A DNA stretch of 64,000 bases, from assembly GCA_022225965.2 (NCBI GenBank), contig JAKJXP020000035.1, positions 5,024-69,023 of the forward strand, written 5' to 3'. The translations under genes and the position numbers were made by a program. The DNA is from Diatrype stigma (lineage: Eukaryota > Ascomycota > Sordariomycetes > Xylariales > Diatrypaceae). Positions 45,668 through 58,130 of the stretch are shown here, in pieces. The notes below the pieces were generated by a model, which worked only from the letters and a program-made list of their open reading frames with translations, did not search any database and was not told where the DNA came from. Numbering within the stretch: the first letter of the stretch is position 1; the number at the start of each line of letters is the position of its first letter.

Positions 45668-48438
45668 ATGGAGCCACCAATGGGACCGGCTAATGCGACA
45701 TCACAACCACCGCAAACACCTCAGGCACCATCACCAGCAGTACCATCACCAACACCAGCACCAGCACCAGCACCAGCACCAGCACCAGCACCAGCACAAG
45801 CACCAGCACTACCAGCACCAGCGTCAGCACCAGCATCAGCACCAGCATCAGCACAACCATCTGCACCTTCTTCCACTTCCCATTCTGCTGTAATTGGCCC
45901 TCATTCCCCTATTCCTGCTAGTAATACCCCTAAGGCCGTCAACGGCGTCAACGGCATTAGCGATGGTAACAATGCAAACAAACCTGCAGCTCCTGCAGCT
46001 CCAGCAGCGACTCCGGCTGTTAACGGGAATGCAAGACCAGCTGCAGCTAGTTCCATCCCAATCTCACGACCACCTGGGGCATCCCCCTTGATGCAATTCC
46101 CACCACAGACACAAACGGGGCCACAGCGAACGGTTCCGTCTCAGTCTCCAAGGGTGCCAAATCCTGCCTCTGCTCCATTCAGTCCAAGTCTTCAGCAGAA
46201 TCACTTCCAGAGACCTCATATGCAGCAGCATCGTGCGTCATCAGGCTCCCCCAATACTAAGGTGCTTATAGTAGAGCCACCTGGGGCTTATTCTAGGCAG
46301 GCTCAATCTCAAGCAGCCAACTTCACCAGCAACGGCTTTCCTTCGCCAGGTCAGGAACACCTTCGGAATAATAGTAAATTCATTGACGACAAGGATCGCC
46401 TTACCTACGCTATCCAGCAGTCTATCCCCGAGGCTGTGAGGAGGGTAATGAGGGACAACTGGGAGAAGTGCTTGCTTGGCTCCGAGTTCCATCACGCATT
46501 CTTGGTGAGTCTCCTTCCTGGTGTAATCCAAGCTGCTCCCTATGGCTGTCTGCCCAACTCCCTTTGAAGAAAGTAGTTATGTCGGAGAGCATGCAGCCAG
46601 AGGCGCTCTCATTTCTACATACACCACCCTCAAAGCCGCCTACCCCTATCGTCTCCATCACTTTCACGAGACCCACCTATATTCACAACTTGGTCAACAT
46701 CAGTCTTTACCCTTTGAACTATTTCTCCGTTGTCGTTACTGACTTGCTGAGTAGTTGAATGCCGTGATACATCACTCAAACGGGGATATCATTCGTCGTG
46801 CCATCAAAGATTTTGGTGCCAAAATGGTGTCCGAGTCTAAACATGAGGTCATTGGCCATTTCCAGTCGGACGACCTAGACGAAGTTTCCGACTCGATTCT
46901 CAACAAATGTAGTAACTACTTTCTCGACAAAGCCGTGGAGAGACGCCTCAAGACAATCGATGCTCGGTCTCTGATTAATGCTCTGGCCCGAGCAGAACGC
47001 CTTGGCTATGAGAACAGCGATGTTCTTGATGACCAGAGGGAAAAGGGCTTATCTACCACACCCTTAGCGAATACCAACCACAATCAACGTAATATGCAAC
47101 CCTCGCCGCAACAGCCGATTAGTCCTATGGGGCAAGCTCCACCAGGTAGTCGTCCCCCTCAATGGCAATGCCGAATGTGTTGGCGCAAGTTTACCAGTAG
47201 CGCGCCTTATGAATATGTCAGTCTCTCAAAGAGTATGTGGTTGGGACTCTGCTGACTTTCTTGTAGCACGTCCAAAAGCAAGTTTGCACTAAGCAGCCGC
47301 CTAATGCGAACGGGTTTCCGTTTTCATGCCCATCCTGTGGGAATGGCTTTATCACCAAAGTTGGCCAGCAATACGTAAGTAGCGCCTCATCCGAAAGCAA
47401 GTTTGCAGGTAATCTAATATCGAATAGCATCAAGCAAACAACGTTTGCGGTAACCCTGGCATGGCTCCAGCAACTCCTTTGGGCACTGCCCAAACGGGAT
47501 CGCCAGTTGTTGTTTCATCAAGAAACAGCAGCCCTATACAAACGTCAACTCACCCTATGCCGTCCTCGGGTTTGTCTTCGTCTCGCTATACCTCATTACC
47601 GGCCCAGCCTAGTGGCACACCTGGCGGGGGCTCAGCAGATTTCGACCCCTATGGTCATCTCAAGGAGGAAACCTTGGCCAGACTGAACGAAGATTTGCGT
47701 CAAGCCGAGCTGAGTTTCGCGCCTCGATTCGAAGAAGCGGAATCCATCAAAGACCCGGTCGAGAAGAAAAATAAGGTCGACAATCTGCAAAATAGTTTCA
47801 GCACAAAGCAGAGCCTCATTCGAAAGAAATATGGCGTACGCCTTCGTCAGCGACGCACTAAAGCTGAGATTACTGGGGAGCGCCACCGCTTGGGACTAAA
47901 GCATGGCTCGCCCTCTGATGTTGAGGGACGAAGCTACACAAGTTACAAACGACAGCGAACCAGCCAAGGGCCTTATTCTGTCGGCTCTCACATAGCGTCC
48001 TCTCCGAGTAGTCTAACGGGAACCCCTAGCAAACACCTGGCCGTCTCCGCTATGAACTCTGGCTTGGGGGGATCTAGTGCCACGGCTGCTACAACTGACC
48101 CTACCCGACCCTCTTCCTCACTACAACAGAGTCCAGCCGTTCGACCTTTGATAGAACACGTCCCGCCCCAGAACAGTCTGTCCTCATACCAGCGCAAAGG
48201 ATATCGGGTTTCCTCACATGTTCCTCGTCCCAGTCAACCTTCTCCAACTAGCGCGACAGCAACACAATCGCCCCCTGACCAACGCCATGGCTCGGCTTCC
48301 GCACCAGTCGTACTGGACGACGACGATGACAATTCCTCGGATAGTGATTCAGACTCCGACGAGGAGATTCCGGCTTCCCTGCCCTCTGGCGCCAAAAGGA
48401 CAAGTGGCACACCTCAGACAAGCTTAGTAGTAGGCTGA
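45668..48438 (+). CDS. Twin C2HC zinc-finger protein, unknown function
   Basis: Four exons (45668-46504, 46755-47216, 47267-47374, 47428-48438), all phase 0, encode 805 aa. The first 250 residues are disordered, with an Ala-Pro run from a CCAGCA hexamer repeat near 45750-45850. A conserved-looking helical block follows (KFIDDKDRLTYAIQQSIPEA to about residue 400). Two fingers come next: CRMC...H-VQKQV-C and CPSC...H-QANNV-C, both C-x2-C-x12-H-x5-C. A basic helical segment (about residues 530-600, ending in RRTKAEITGERHRLGLKHG) and a Ser/Pro-rich tail with an Asp/Ser stretch (DDDDDNSSDSDSDSDEE) close the protein. It is probably nuclear and nucleic-acid binding, but I do not recognise a named family. 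Intron 1 is 250 nt; the two finger introns are 50 and 53 nt. Confidence 0.83.
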
Positions 48439-49990
48439 TCGTACATCCACGGCTCCATTTTTGTATCCATCGCGGGGAGCTTCCTGCAGTGCACTTCGGC
48501 TTTTCTGAATTTTTCTCATGAACACCTTTTGATACAGATAGCATCCAAGCATCCACCCGGCGTTTTGAGAATCCAAGCCATTGCTTGATTGCGGAATTGA
48601 ATCACAGGACATGGGCGCCATAGATAGAGGTGATCAACCCACCCACCTACCTACAGTATTGGTGGTACAAAGTTTGCATTCCTTGGCAATTAGCTTGCTG
48701 CTTTTCAGAAGGTTTTGGGTTCAGTTGGCCGTTGCAACATTTGCATTATCTGGCAAAACCTGTGTTGGCTCTCGCTATGTACAGAGCTCGGGTTGTATGT
48801 ATATTGTGTAATTACTGAGCTGGTTCATAGCTATTGAGATCTATCCATTATGGATAGTCTGCTAATATCATAATTGCTAAATCTTGGTAGATGTTACAAC
48901 AAGGGTTTCTCGTGTTGTGAACTCGTTTATTGTTTGGCAAGGTAGCTTTCTCCGTATGCTCGCTTGCTCTGCTAGCCATTCTAGGGGCATCCCTAAGTTG
49001 GTAGTTAGTCTCCCGTGAATCCCTTATAAAGGAGATGGTGAAAAGGGGAGACCAATGGTTCAGGTATTTATAACATCCCAGGCGTAATCATCCTCATGTC
49101 ATAACATCATTTACGTTTGTAATTCTCATTTATTGAGTTCATGCGGGCCTCCCGGACACCTAGAACACAACATGCGCACTCGGGCGCTTTGTGTATTGGT
49201 AGGGGGGCAGAGCTTGCCCAGTCCCGGGCCCATTTCTACATCTAATAGGTAAAGCTGAGATGGCCTCTTGCCTCCGTTCATCCTTGTCACTCATTTCCAT
49301 TCATTCAACCCCTCTCATTGCAATACCACGCGCATGGGTGAAACCAAACTGGGCTGGGAAAAAGGAATAAAGAGAAAGAAGGGACGGGGCGGCGGAGGGG
49401 GGTGGAAATCTCAATGGGAATTAAGACATCGTGGCACTTAGAAACGTGCAACACATGAACAAACAGGAGGAGGTACGGCACCTATCTAACGGCGGCAACG
49501 AAAAGACTGGTATAACGCAAAAAACAATAACGCAAATGCAGGCAAATACGCGCGAACGCAATGATATAGAAAAGCAGGAGCAAGCAGAAGAAGATGAAGA
49601 TGAAGAAGAGGATTAATAAAGAACACATGAGTAATCGACGACCCATGCAAAACAACAAAGTACCTAAACAGCAGCAAGCAAGCAGCCTTTCCCCCCCGTT
49701 CCCCGACCCCGCCCCTATTCCCAGTTCCCCCCTCGAAAACGCCGCGCTTTGCTGCAATATACCGGCATCATACCTACCTACCTACCTAGGTATCTTCCCT
49801 AATTTCTAATCATGCAATGAGGTATGTATCTACGTGCATAGGTGGGTATAATGTATATGAACGAGACAGCCCAGTGACAACCATCCTCGGAAGACAACAA
49901 GTGGCCGGCCGTAGATAGAGGATTTCCTTGCCCCCCAGACCACCCAAAGGGAGATCATATACCTCTACCCCCCTCCCCCTTCTCCCCCGT
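48439..49990. other. Convergent intergenic region
   Basis: About 1.5 kb between two 3' ends. No gene supported; a short Glu/Asp-ending frame at 49431-49616 looks like chance. CCTACCTACCTAGGTA-like motifs near 49774-49790. Confidence 0.5.
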
Positions 49991-52900
49991 TCACCCAGTA
50001 ACCCGCCGCACCCACAGCCCAGTAGGCTCGTACTCGGCCTCGCGGTCGAGGCGCTTGTAGGCGCGGTGGAGGCTGAGGCCGAGGTCGTAGGACTCGCGCT
50101 CGACGTCGGCGAGCTCGCGGCGCAGGGCCTCGACCTTGCGCTTCTCGGCCTCGCGCTTGCGCGCCACCGCGTCCGACGCCAGCACGCTGTCCGTCGGCAT
50201 CAGCTCCGTCATCTGCCGGATCGCCGTGTGCAGGTTGATCCGCCGGTTGCCCAGCGCCTGCAGCCGCGCGTTCAGCCGCGCCACCCGGTCCGCCGCCGAG
50301 TTCGACGCCGCCGACGCCTCCAGCTCGGGAGGCGCCGGCGGGAGGTCTTTCTCGCCCCCGCCGTTGCCGCTGTTGTTGTTGTTGTTGTTGTTGTGGTTCT
50401 CTTCGTGGTGGTTGCGGCTGACGGGCCGCACGGATAGCATGCCGTAGGATTTCTTGCCCCTGATTTCTGATGATGGTGGTGATGGTTGTTGGGGTGCCGC
50501 TGGATGGCTGGATCCGAGATTGATCCGGACCGGATCGGAGGAAGGGCTCAGCCGGGGGCTCTTCTCGTAGCCGGGCACTATGGGGCGGCCGCGCTCCATG
50601 ATGGAACTTCCCGAGGCGGCGGACGACGGCCGGAGGGGAGAGTCGGTGATCGGGGGCGGCGGGAGGAGCGGCGGGGCCGCGTCCGAGTCGTAGTCGTAGT
50701 CGGTGCTGGCCCGATACGACTCCGTGGGGTTGGATGTCCCGTAGGTTGTGACGCTGAACCGGGAAGGCGGCTGTACCCAATCGTCCGCTGCTGCTGCTAC
50801 TGCTGCGCTGGGAGGTCCTGCTGCTGCTGCTATTGCCGTTGCTAGCGCTGCGGTTCGGGCGGGTTGGATATCTGGTTGCGAGTACACCGATGAAGATCCC
50901 GACGGGTGCGGCTTGTGTCCTATTGCTGCTGGTCCTGTTGCTGTTGCTCCGCCAATGGACTTCCTTTTCGTAGCCTTTTCGTTCGTAGGGACATGCAAGA
51001 CTTGCGAGGACGGTGGCTGTTGGGCCGCGGGCGCAGACGTGGGAGGTTCAGGTTGCGATAGAGCTGGAGGCTTGGACGATGCGGGCTGCTGCTGCTGCTG
51101 ACGTGGGCGAGGTGGGTCGGCGTGTTTCATAGCCGCAAATGAGCCCGTTGAAACAGGATGATGTCCTGGAGGAGAACCCTCGGCCTTCGCACTAGCAGGG
51201 GAGGCTTTCGACAGCTGTTGTCCCACAGCAGCTGGAGTCTGATTAGTCGATCGTATTGTATTGTTGGGTCCTACCGCCCCTCCGCCATTGCTATTGCTCT
51301 CTTCCGTGCGCGGGCTTCGACCTAGAGGCGAAGATATATTTCTTGGCCCAGCCGCTGTATTCGCCGAGACCGTAGCAGTAGATGTGGAAGTAGAAGTAGA
51401 AGTAGAAGGTCCGCGACCAGGCGATTCTGTTGTTCGCTTGTCGCTTTTCGGCGGAATTCGCAACGGGGCGACATGATGCGAGTCCTTGAGAGGTGGAGCG
51501 AGCGGTGCGCGACCACTTGCGCCTCGCCATTCGGGCCGAGGCGCCGGCTCAGGCTGAGGCTGAGGTGGAGGTTGAGCACTCTCGCTCGGGCCGCGCATGC
51601 GGCGCACTCGCTCGCCAAAGGCGCTCAAGCTTTGCTGCGCTTGTTTGATATGGCGCGGGGAGACCGATGTATTAGTCCCATTGCCCAGACCATGGGCGAA
51701 TTCCCGGGGGTCCACCTGCGAAGGCCGCCCCTTGTTGCTCGTAGTCGGTTCGCCTGTATTTGGATCCCACCGGACATCATGACCGTAAGGCCGTGGCTGT
51801 TTGCTCAGACGATCGCTCGGCTTCTGCTGCTGGCGGAGCGCGGCGGCTGCGGCGTCTGCATTCTGGCGGCGCTCACGGCGCAGCTGGGGAATGCCGGTGC
51901 GAGATTCCGGCCTCGGAGGGTCGGGAGGACCGGTGGTAAGTTGAGACATGTCTGGGATCTCGTCGATCGGAGAAACGTCGCCTGCGTCTTGAGTGCTTGA
52001 CCTAAAACAACAGTAAAGATGCATGGTTAGTTTATATGATGCTGTCGCGTTATACGGCTTCTTCGTCATCCCTTCCTATATCCAACGATCGGCTCGGGTA
52101 CTTGCAGATAAACCCAGTGCATGCTATCCAAAACAGGGCTGTCCGACAGTGAACAAAGGAAACACAGCATGTATAACAGCATGTTTACGCGCCAGGGTGA
52201 GCGAATGTACTACATGATCATTCCAATGACATCTCTGTGTCATCCGATCGTCCCTCGCCTGCTCCTTCTCCCACCAGACCCAAGATTACCCGAGTGAACA
52301 CCGAAACTTACCGATATCTTGGATTCAATGCTTCTGGCGAGCTCGGCGGGGAAACCTCGTTCGGGTCGTTGTACGTAGCGTCGGTTTTCAGTTGCTGAGC
52401 AGCATAAGTAGCGGCGACCGGGGAAGGCTGAGAATAAACCGAGGAGGCAGGACGACCGTAGTCGGAATCGAGATACGAATTCTTTGAACCTGTGGCTTGC
52501 GCCGGCGGCCCGGGAGGCGCAAGCTTGTTGCTACTGAGGAATCGCGAAGTTAGCATCTCGTCTCAACCGTGTGTAGATGCAATTCCACCATAACAGAACA
52601 GTTGTGGCAAGCTGTGTGATGTTTTGTTATCGCTCCTGAAGGTGGGCACGGGTCGATTGTCATGGTAACAGTCGTGTTCTGTTCTATTCTGTTACTTGCT
52701 TCAGCTCGCTAACTAGGACCCAGCACGGCGGCTGTGCCTTTTAGTGATTGCAAGCCCCCCTGCAGGATGCCGGCCTGGCTGCCTTAGGTCCCAGTGGGAA
52801 AGAAACGAGGGTAGAATATCAGAGCTAATGTACGATGCCCGCTGGCATCACATTGATGAAGCTTCCCCTGCACTTGCTCCTGTATGGGCTGATTAATCCG

Positions 52901-53413
52901 ATCTGCATTGCCCGATAAATGGCATACCCAGCCATTGCCATGTCGCAATGGCGTCGAATATTGTGACGTCGCAATTTGAGCTGCACTCGAAATAGACAGC
53001 TACCGACATGAACCACTGAGCCATCCTACGGCTCGGATTGCTCAATTGCCAGATTCGTTGACTAACCAGCTGGGAAGCAACACATAAAAGAAGCCACTCG
53101 ATGCGCCCCCAAAGCTCAAATCTGTCTGACATGGCCGAATGCAACGCTTCGCAAGGCAAGAAGGTCTGCACCAGGAGAAGGGAATAGCAACTCACTCCTT
53201 GAATTCTTTTTGGGGTTTCTTTGGCGCGGGGCCACCGCTGACGGTATACTGGTAATAGTCGTTTCCTCCCTGGATGCCACCTCTGGCGTTGCCTCTGCCT
53301 CTGCCTATGTATGAGGACGAATGCGCATTCTGCCAGGCTTCCAACTTCTGCCTCGACGGGGCCGGCGCCCCCTCATCTTTTTGGCCCCCTCGGAGGCGGT
53401 CCCACACTGGCAT
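49991..53413 (-). CDS. Disordered coiled-coil protein, unknown function
   Basis: Three exons (53413-53196, 52533-52312, 52001-49991) give 816 aa with frame kept at all junctions. Introns are 662 and 310 nt, long for this genome. The N-terminus is MPVWDRLRGGQKDEGAPAPS followed by a Gly/Arg patch (RGRGNARGG). The middle is Pro/Ser/Gln-rich and disordered, with an Asn run (NNNNNNN) near residue 700. The C-terminal 110 residues are strongly helical and charged (AVARKREAEKRKVEALRREL), a likely coiled coil, and end in GLWVRRVTG. No catalytic domain is visible and I do not recognise the family. The conserved look of the first exon and the helical end suggests a scaffold-type protein; that is inference. 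The long first intron could hide another exon. Confidence 0.72.
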
Positions 53414-55980
53414 CCTCCCAACTGAGATAGTGAACCAGACGAGGGGCGTTTGATCACTGTATTGGCCTTCACAATAGTAATTGTAAATTAATTTGGAGGT
53501 TCCTAGGGTCTGTATACCCCCGTCTTCCGGGCTCCTAGTCTCGGTGGAGCGTTCGGTGTCAGATCGTCGGCCGGGATATCAGATCAAGCTGTCCGTATCT
53601 CTCGGAGGTTGAAGCGCTCGGGTGTTGATCGCGATCGAATTATGCTTCGCTATTACAGAGATAGATGAAAAGTCCAGTCCTAGACAAGGAAGAATAGAGA
53701 GAGAAAATGAGGTAAGAGCCACTGAGTAAGAGCGGCTAAAATTATATTAGTCGAGGAGAACGAACAAACATGCACTTGTTGTCTGCCGGCTGTACGTGAC
53801 TGTGAATGTGACTGTGACTGGCTTAGACTGTCGGTTTCTCTTCATTAATTACTTCGCCTCCATTGATCAATGTCCCTGAAATTTCTTGGCTCGCCCCGAG
53901 TAAAATTGATTCTTTGTGTCGTATCTTACGTGCTCTATGGGACGAAAACAAAGTAGTAGTTCGCTGGCCTCAACAACAGCACCTGAGTATTGTGGCTCAT
54001 GTGCGTTATCCAATGCGTTATCCAATGGATCATAATCGACTTGCTCGAGTTCTAAGAGGACCTGCCATGTGGCGATTGATTGGGCCGTATAAGTCGTTCG
54101 GGGTCGGGGGTCGGCCTAGGGCGCTAGCTGGAGAACACTTCGGGTTGAGAGCCAGTCCTTACAGAATTGTCTCGTAGCACCTCCGACGTTGGTTGACTGG
54201 GCATTGCACCCATTTAACATGAACCCCAATGAACGTACGTGGGCATGGGGAGGACAGATAAAAGAAAGAAGTGCATGATTCCATTCGTACGGAAGATAAA
54301 ATTAGTGCTACACAACGTAGCAAACCCTTCAGCCTGCCGAACCGATCCACCGGAGATGAGAGGAAAGCGTATATACATAGTACGTAGTAATATCCTAGCA
54401 CAATATATGCCTAGGTAGTATAAAAGGGCAGCTCATCCGGCTCTCCTCCCCACAACGGCTTGGTTACTTCACCTGCGCCCTGGCCTAGCGCGGCGCGGCT
54501 CGTACGTCAGGATTCCTTATGGGCTCCACGACCGCCGTCACGGCCGCGGCAAGTACCTACTGGCGCGTGATCAGCCCAAGGAATACGTAGATCACCGCGG
54601 TGCCAGAAGTTGCAGAAGTTGCAGAAGTGGTGCTTCTAGGTAGCTAGGTAACACAACGCTGCCCCGTGTTCATGCCGCTCAGGCTTCGCGTCTTTCTTTC
54701 GAGATGCATTGTCGCGTGTCCGGCCAGCATCGTTCGAGTTCGAGCCTTTCCCGGGCATGGAGCCGGGCGCTGTTCCGATCGAGAAAATGATGAGGGGTTG
54801 CATAGAGGGACTGTTGCATTAACCTGTTTCATTCAATCATGGTCCAGCCCTGCCGGATGGCCCTAGCTCTCAGCAGCGCTCAATGGACGTGCACTACGCC
54901 CACTTCAGGTTAGATATATACCTATAGTTAGCTCCAGACGGAATCCAGTTGGTTAGGTGCCTGGGTGCTTAGGTACATACCACATACTTAGGCATGTGTA
55001 AATCCAAGATGGAACACGAGGTTAAATTGCAGCCTCATCGCGACTGTCTTTGGCTGTTCTGCTAAAGTCTGCATTCTGCCGGGTTTTGGAACTGCACATG
55101 CCTGAAAACAGTGGTGGTGCCGTCATACGAATACTACTTGGGTACCTACTCTCTGCCCGCCTACTGTGGAAATTATAGGCTGCCTTATTACATGGAAATA
55201 CATGGAAATGCGGAAATGCTCTTAAACCTATAAATAGGTCCTGATTAGATCTCTCTGGAGGGGGAAACTAGCACTTCGTAGCAGCAGCCTTGGTTGAGAA
55301 GATTTTGCTAGCAATTGACAAATTCTACCTACCGCATTAGTAGCATCTCTTAGATGCACTATTCTATACTTCGTACTGTATTACAGAGTTATGAAATAGC
55401 GGAATTGGCATGACATTACCTATGAAGGGCAGAGATGCGTAAGGGTATATCGACCTAGTCTGGAATCGAGTTGAAAGGGAGAGGGGGGGGTAGTCAGCCC
55501 ATGTTACCTACCTAGGTATGTACAATGTAGGAGTAGGTAGGCAGGTGTATGTAGGTAGAGTCCTGGCTGATGGACCGCATAAACCTGAGGTGACACATGC
55601 AGTGAGGTTCAACGCGATTACCACCTAAAGTGACTGTAGTACGGCAATCAGCCCCCACCTCGGCTAATCGTCGGGCTATCAGCAACATCCCACCAGCGGA
55701 CCATTCACCATTTCGAAAATGTCTGCCAGAGCCGACGGCGGTGCCTGCCCCTCCACCGGGCCCTAGTAGGTAAAAAGTCTCCTCCCATACAAGGGCGAAA
55801 CAACAAAGTCCCATTTGTTGCCCGGCTCCAGCATAATCAACCAAGCCGCTGAGCCCGAATTTTCCATTTTCGACTGTCGAGTTTCGAGTTTCCTTCGAGT
55901 TTCGACTTTTCCGCTTTCTCTCGGTCCCTCTGCCGCCACACACCATACCCAAGAAAGAAGAAACCGAGACCACAATCAAT
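53414..55980. other. Divergent 2.6-kb intergenic region
   Basis: It contains promoters for the coiled-coil protein gene (-) and eIF3m (+). I see no gene. A 12-bp direct repeat (GCGTTATCCAAT, two copies) lies at about 54003-54027. A frame at 53863-54177 has no recognisable domain. Confidence 0.5.
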
Positions 55981-57378
55981 ATGGCTGCCGTTACCCAGCC
56001 GCCGCAGCCGCAGCCGCAGCCGCAGCTCGTCTTCGTCGATGGCTCCTTTGCGGACCTGGCGCAGGAGATGGCCGATTACCTAAACGTCGGCGACGAGGTC
56101 AAGCCCCTGCTCGAGAAGGAGGAGAAGGATGAGGTTCTTAAGAAGATCATCATCGCCTCTCCCGCGCTCAACGCCAAGCCCGAGAAGGAGTTTACCGCCG
56201 CCTACAATCTCCTCGTCTACCTAGTCCTGCAGTCCGACAACATCGAGATGTTCCTGCCCCGCGTTTGCGACAACTTGACGAAGCCCATCACCTCCTCCCC
56301 CGTCAACGGCCCTGGCCTGGCCCTGAATGCGCTGTCCAACATCTTCAACCAGCTGCAACCCGAGAATGAGATGCGGTACAACGTCTTCCAGGCGATAGTG
56401 CGGTTCTCCCGCCAGAACGGCTTCTTCGAGAACATTAAGCGGTATCTACCCAGCCTGGATGTGTGGTTCCAGCAGTGGGAAACGGACGCGGAGGATCAGC
56501 GGAAACTGTACGAGCAGGTCGCAGAGGCAGCACACGAAGCCGGAGATGAGAAGTAAGTCAATATCAAAGAGACGGAACTCGAGTGTGATGATGGCGATGG
56601 TACTAACACGATGCCTCTAAGGACATCCTATGAATATCTTCTCAAGGCTCTGCGCCTCTTCGAGGAAAGCGAGCTTAAGTCAGAAGATGCGCAACGACTT
56701 TCTCTCCGTGCCATCAAGACCGCTCTGCTATCGCCTCCCCACTACGACTTCCAAGATCTCCTCGCTCTGCCTACCGTACAAGCTCTCGCCGACTCGCACC
56801 CTGTCTACTTCGAACTGCTCGAAATCTTCGCCGAAAAGGATCTGGAAGATTACAATGACTTCAGGGAGGAGCACGAGGGCTTCATCGAGAAGGAGCACCT
56901 AGACGCCGAGAAGTTGCACCGCAAGATGCGCCTGCTCACTTTCGCGAGCTTAGCAGCTAGTATCTCGAGCCGCGAGATCCCGTACAGCAGCATCGTCAAG
57001 GCGCTTCAGATACCCACGGAGGAGGTTGAGCTGTGGACCATCGACGTCATCCGCTCCGGTCTGGTCGAGGGCAAGCTATCCCAGCAGAAGCAAGTCTTCC
57101 TGGTCCACCGAACAACGTACCGGGTATTCAGCGAGAAGCAATGGCGCGAGCTGGGTGACCGCATTGACAGCTGGAGATCCGTATTGCGCAACGTCGCGAT
57201 CACGCTTCGCAAGGAGCAAGCTAACGCCGAGGCCCAGAAGAAGCGCGAGCAGGACGAGTTGGACCGGAAGCTGGCAAATGCCAGCATCGGCGGTGGAACG
57301 ATGGCCTCTGGAGGCGCACGACGGGGCGGCGGTGGTGACCGGGCACCGAGGAAGGAGCGGAACGACGATGATGATTAA
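55981..57378 (+). CDS. Translation initiation factor eIF3 subunit M
   Basis: Two exons (55981-56552 and 56622-57378) encode 442 aa. A Pro-Gln start (PPQPQPQPQ) leads into helical repeats and a PCI domain at about residues 210-390 (helices around [19 protein letters not shown], then a winged helix with [20 protein letters not shown]). The C-terminus is a charged helix ([14 protein letters not shown]) and a Gly/Arg-rich tail ending NDDDD. This order and length match eIF3m, a PCI subunit of the eIF3 octamer that recruits mRNA to the 40S ribosome. The closest confusable families are CSN7 and other PCI proteins; the [17 protein letters not shown] stretch is typical of eIF3m. The intron of 69 nt uses GTAAGT. 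Confidence 0.95.
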
Positions 57379-58130
57379 ACTGCTCCGGAGAGTTCTTCTT
57401 GATTCCTCTCCTTCCCCCCCTACTTTCCGAGTTTTCTCGACTGGTTCCCTGGAATGGTCATATGGCGTACGGCAGGCTGATGCGAGAGAGGATTGCATGC
57501 GGGAATGTCTTTAATAAAACTGAGACGATGAGCCATGGCCGATAAGGGGATGAGGAGGCACATATGGCCCTCCTTTTTCCTCGTGATGAGCCCGAAGCGC
57601 ATCCCACAAATTCTGTGGGTACCTGGTCCAGTCGGAAAGGTACTCGATAGCATAGATATAAAAAAAGGCTATAGATGAAAAAAGGCCCAGGGGAAATGCA
57701 TTTATCTGCGATGACATGGAATGCTCTATGCAATGAAGAGAAGTGAAGTATACGGTGACCAAGGCCAAGGGTTTATAAAAAATCAAGAAGGGCATCGGTC
57801 GTCTTCTGTCTTGTAATGTTACAGTCGAAAGTGCTCATGCCTGGCCTGTCCGCCCTTGAGGACGCAGCAACTGCTTGCTTGCCACACAGTAGCAGCGGCG
57901 GCAGTCTGTCCCTATCTATAGATTCGTCCAGCAGCCTCCCCCCACTCACGTCAATCATTATCTACTACCCATTACCAATGCTTGCCTATCTTTTGTTTCT
58001 TTTGTCTATAGCCAACCAACGACAATCGACCTGACCTGACCAGGCGACCTCTCTTGCTTCTCTGCCTCGTCTCAATCCTTTACTCCCCGCTCACACAAGA
58101 GAAAGGGGGAGAAAGAAGGGAAGAGAGAAA
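57379..58130. other. Convergent 3' region of eIF3m and URA6
   Basis: About 0.75 kb between two stop codons. No gene is supported. Short frames on both strands only. Confidence 0.55.
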
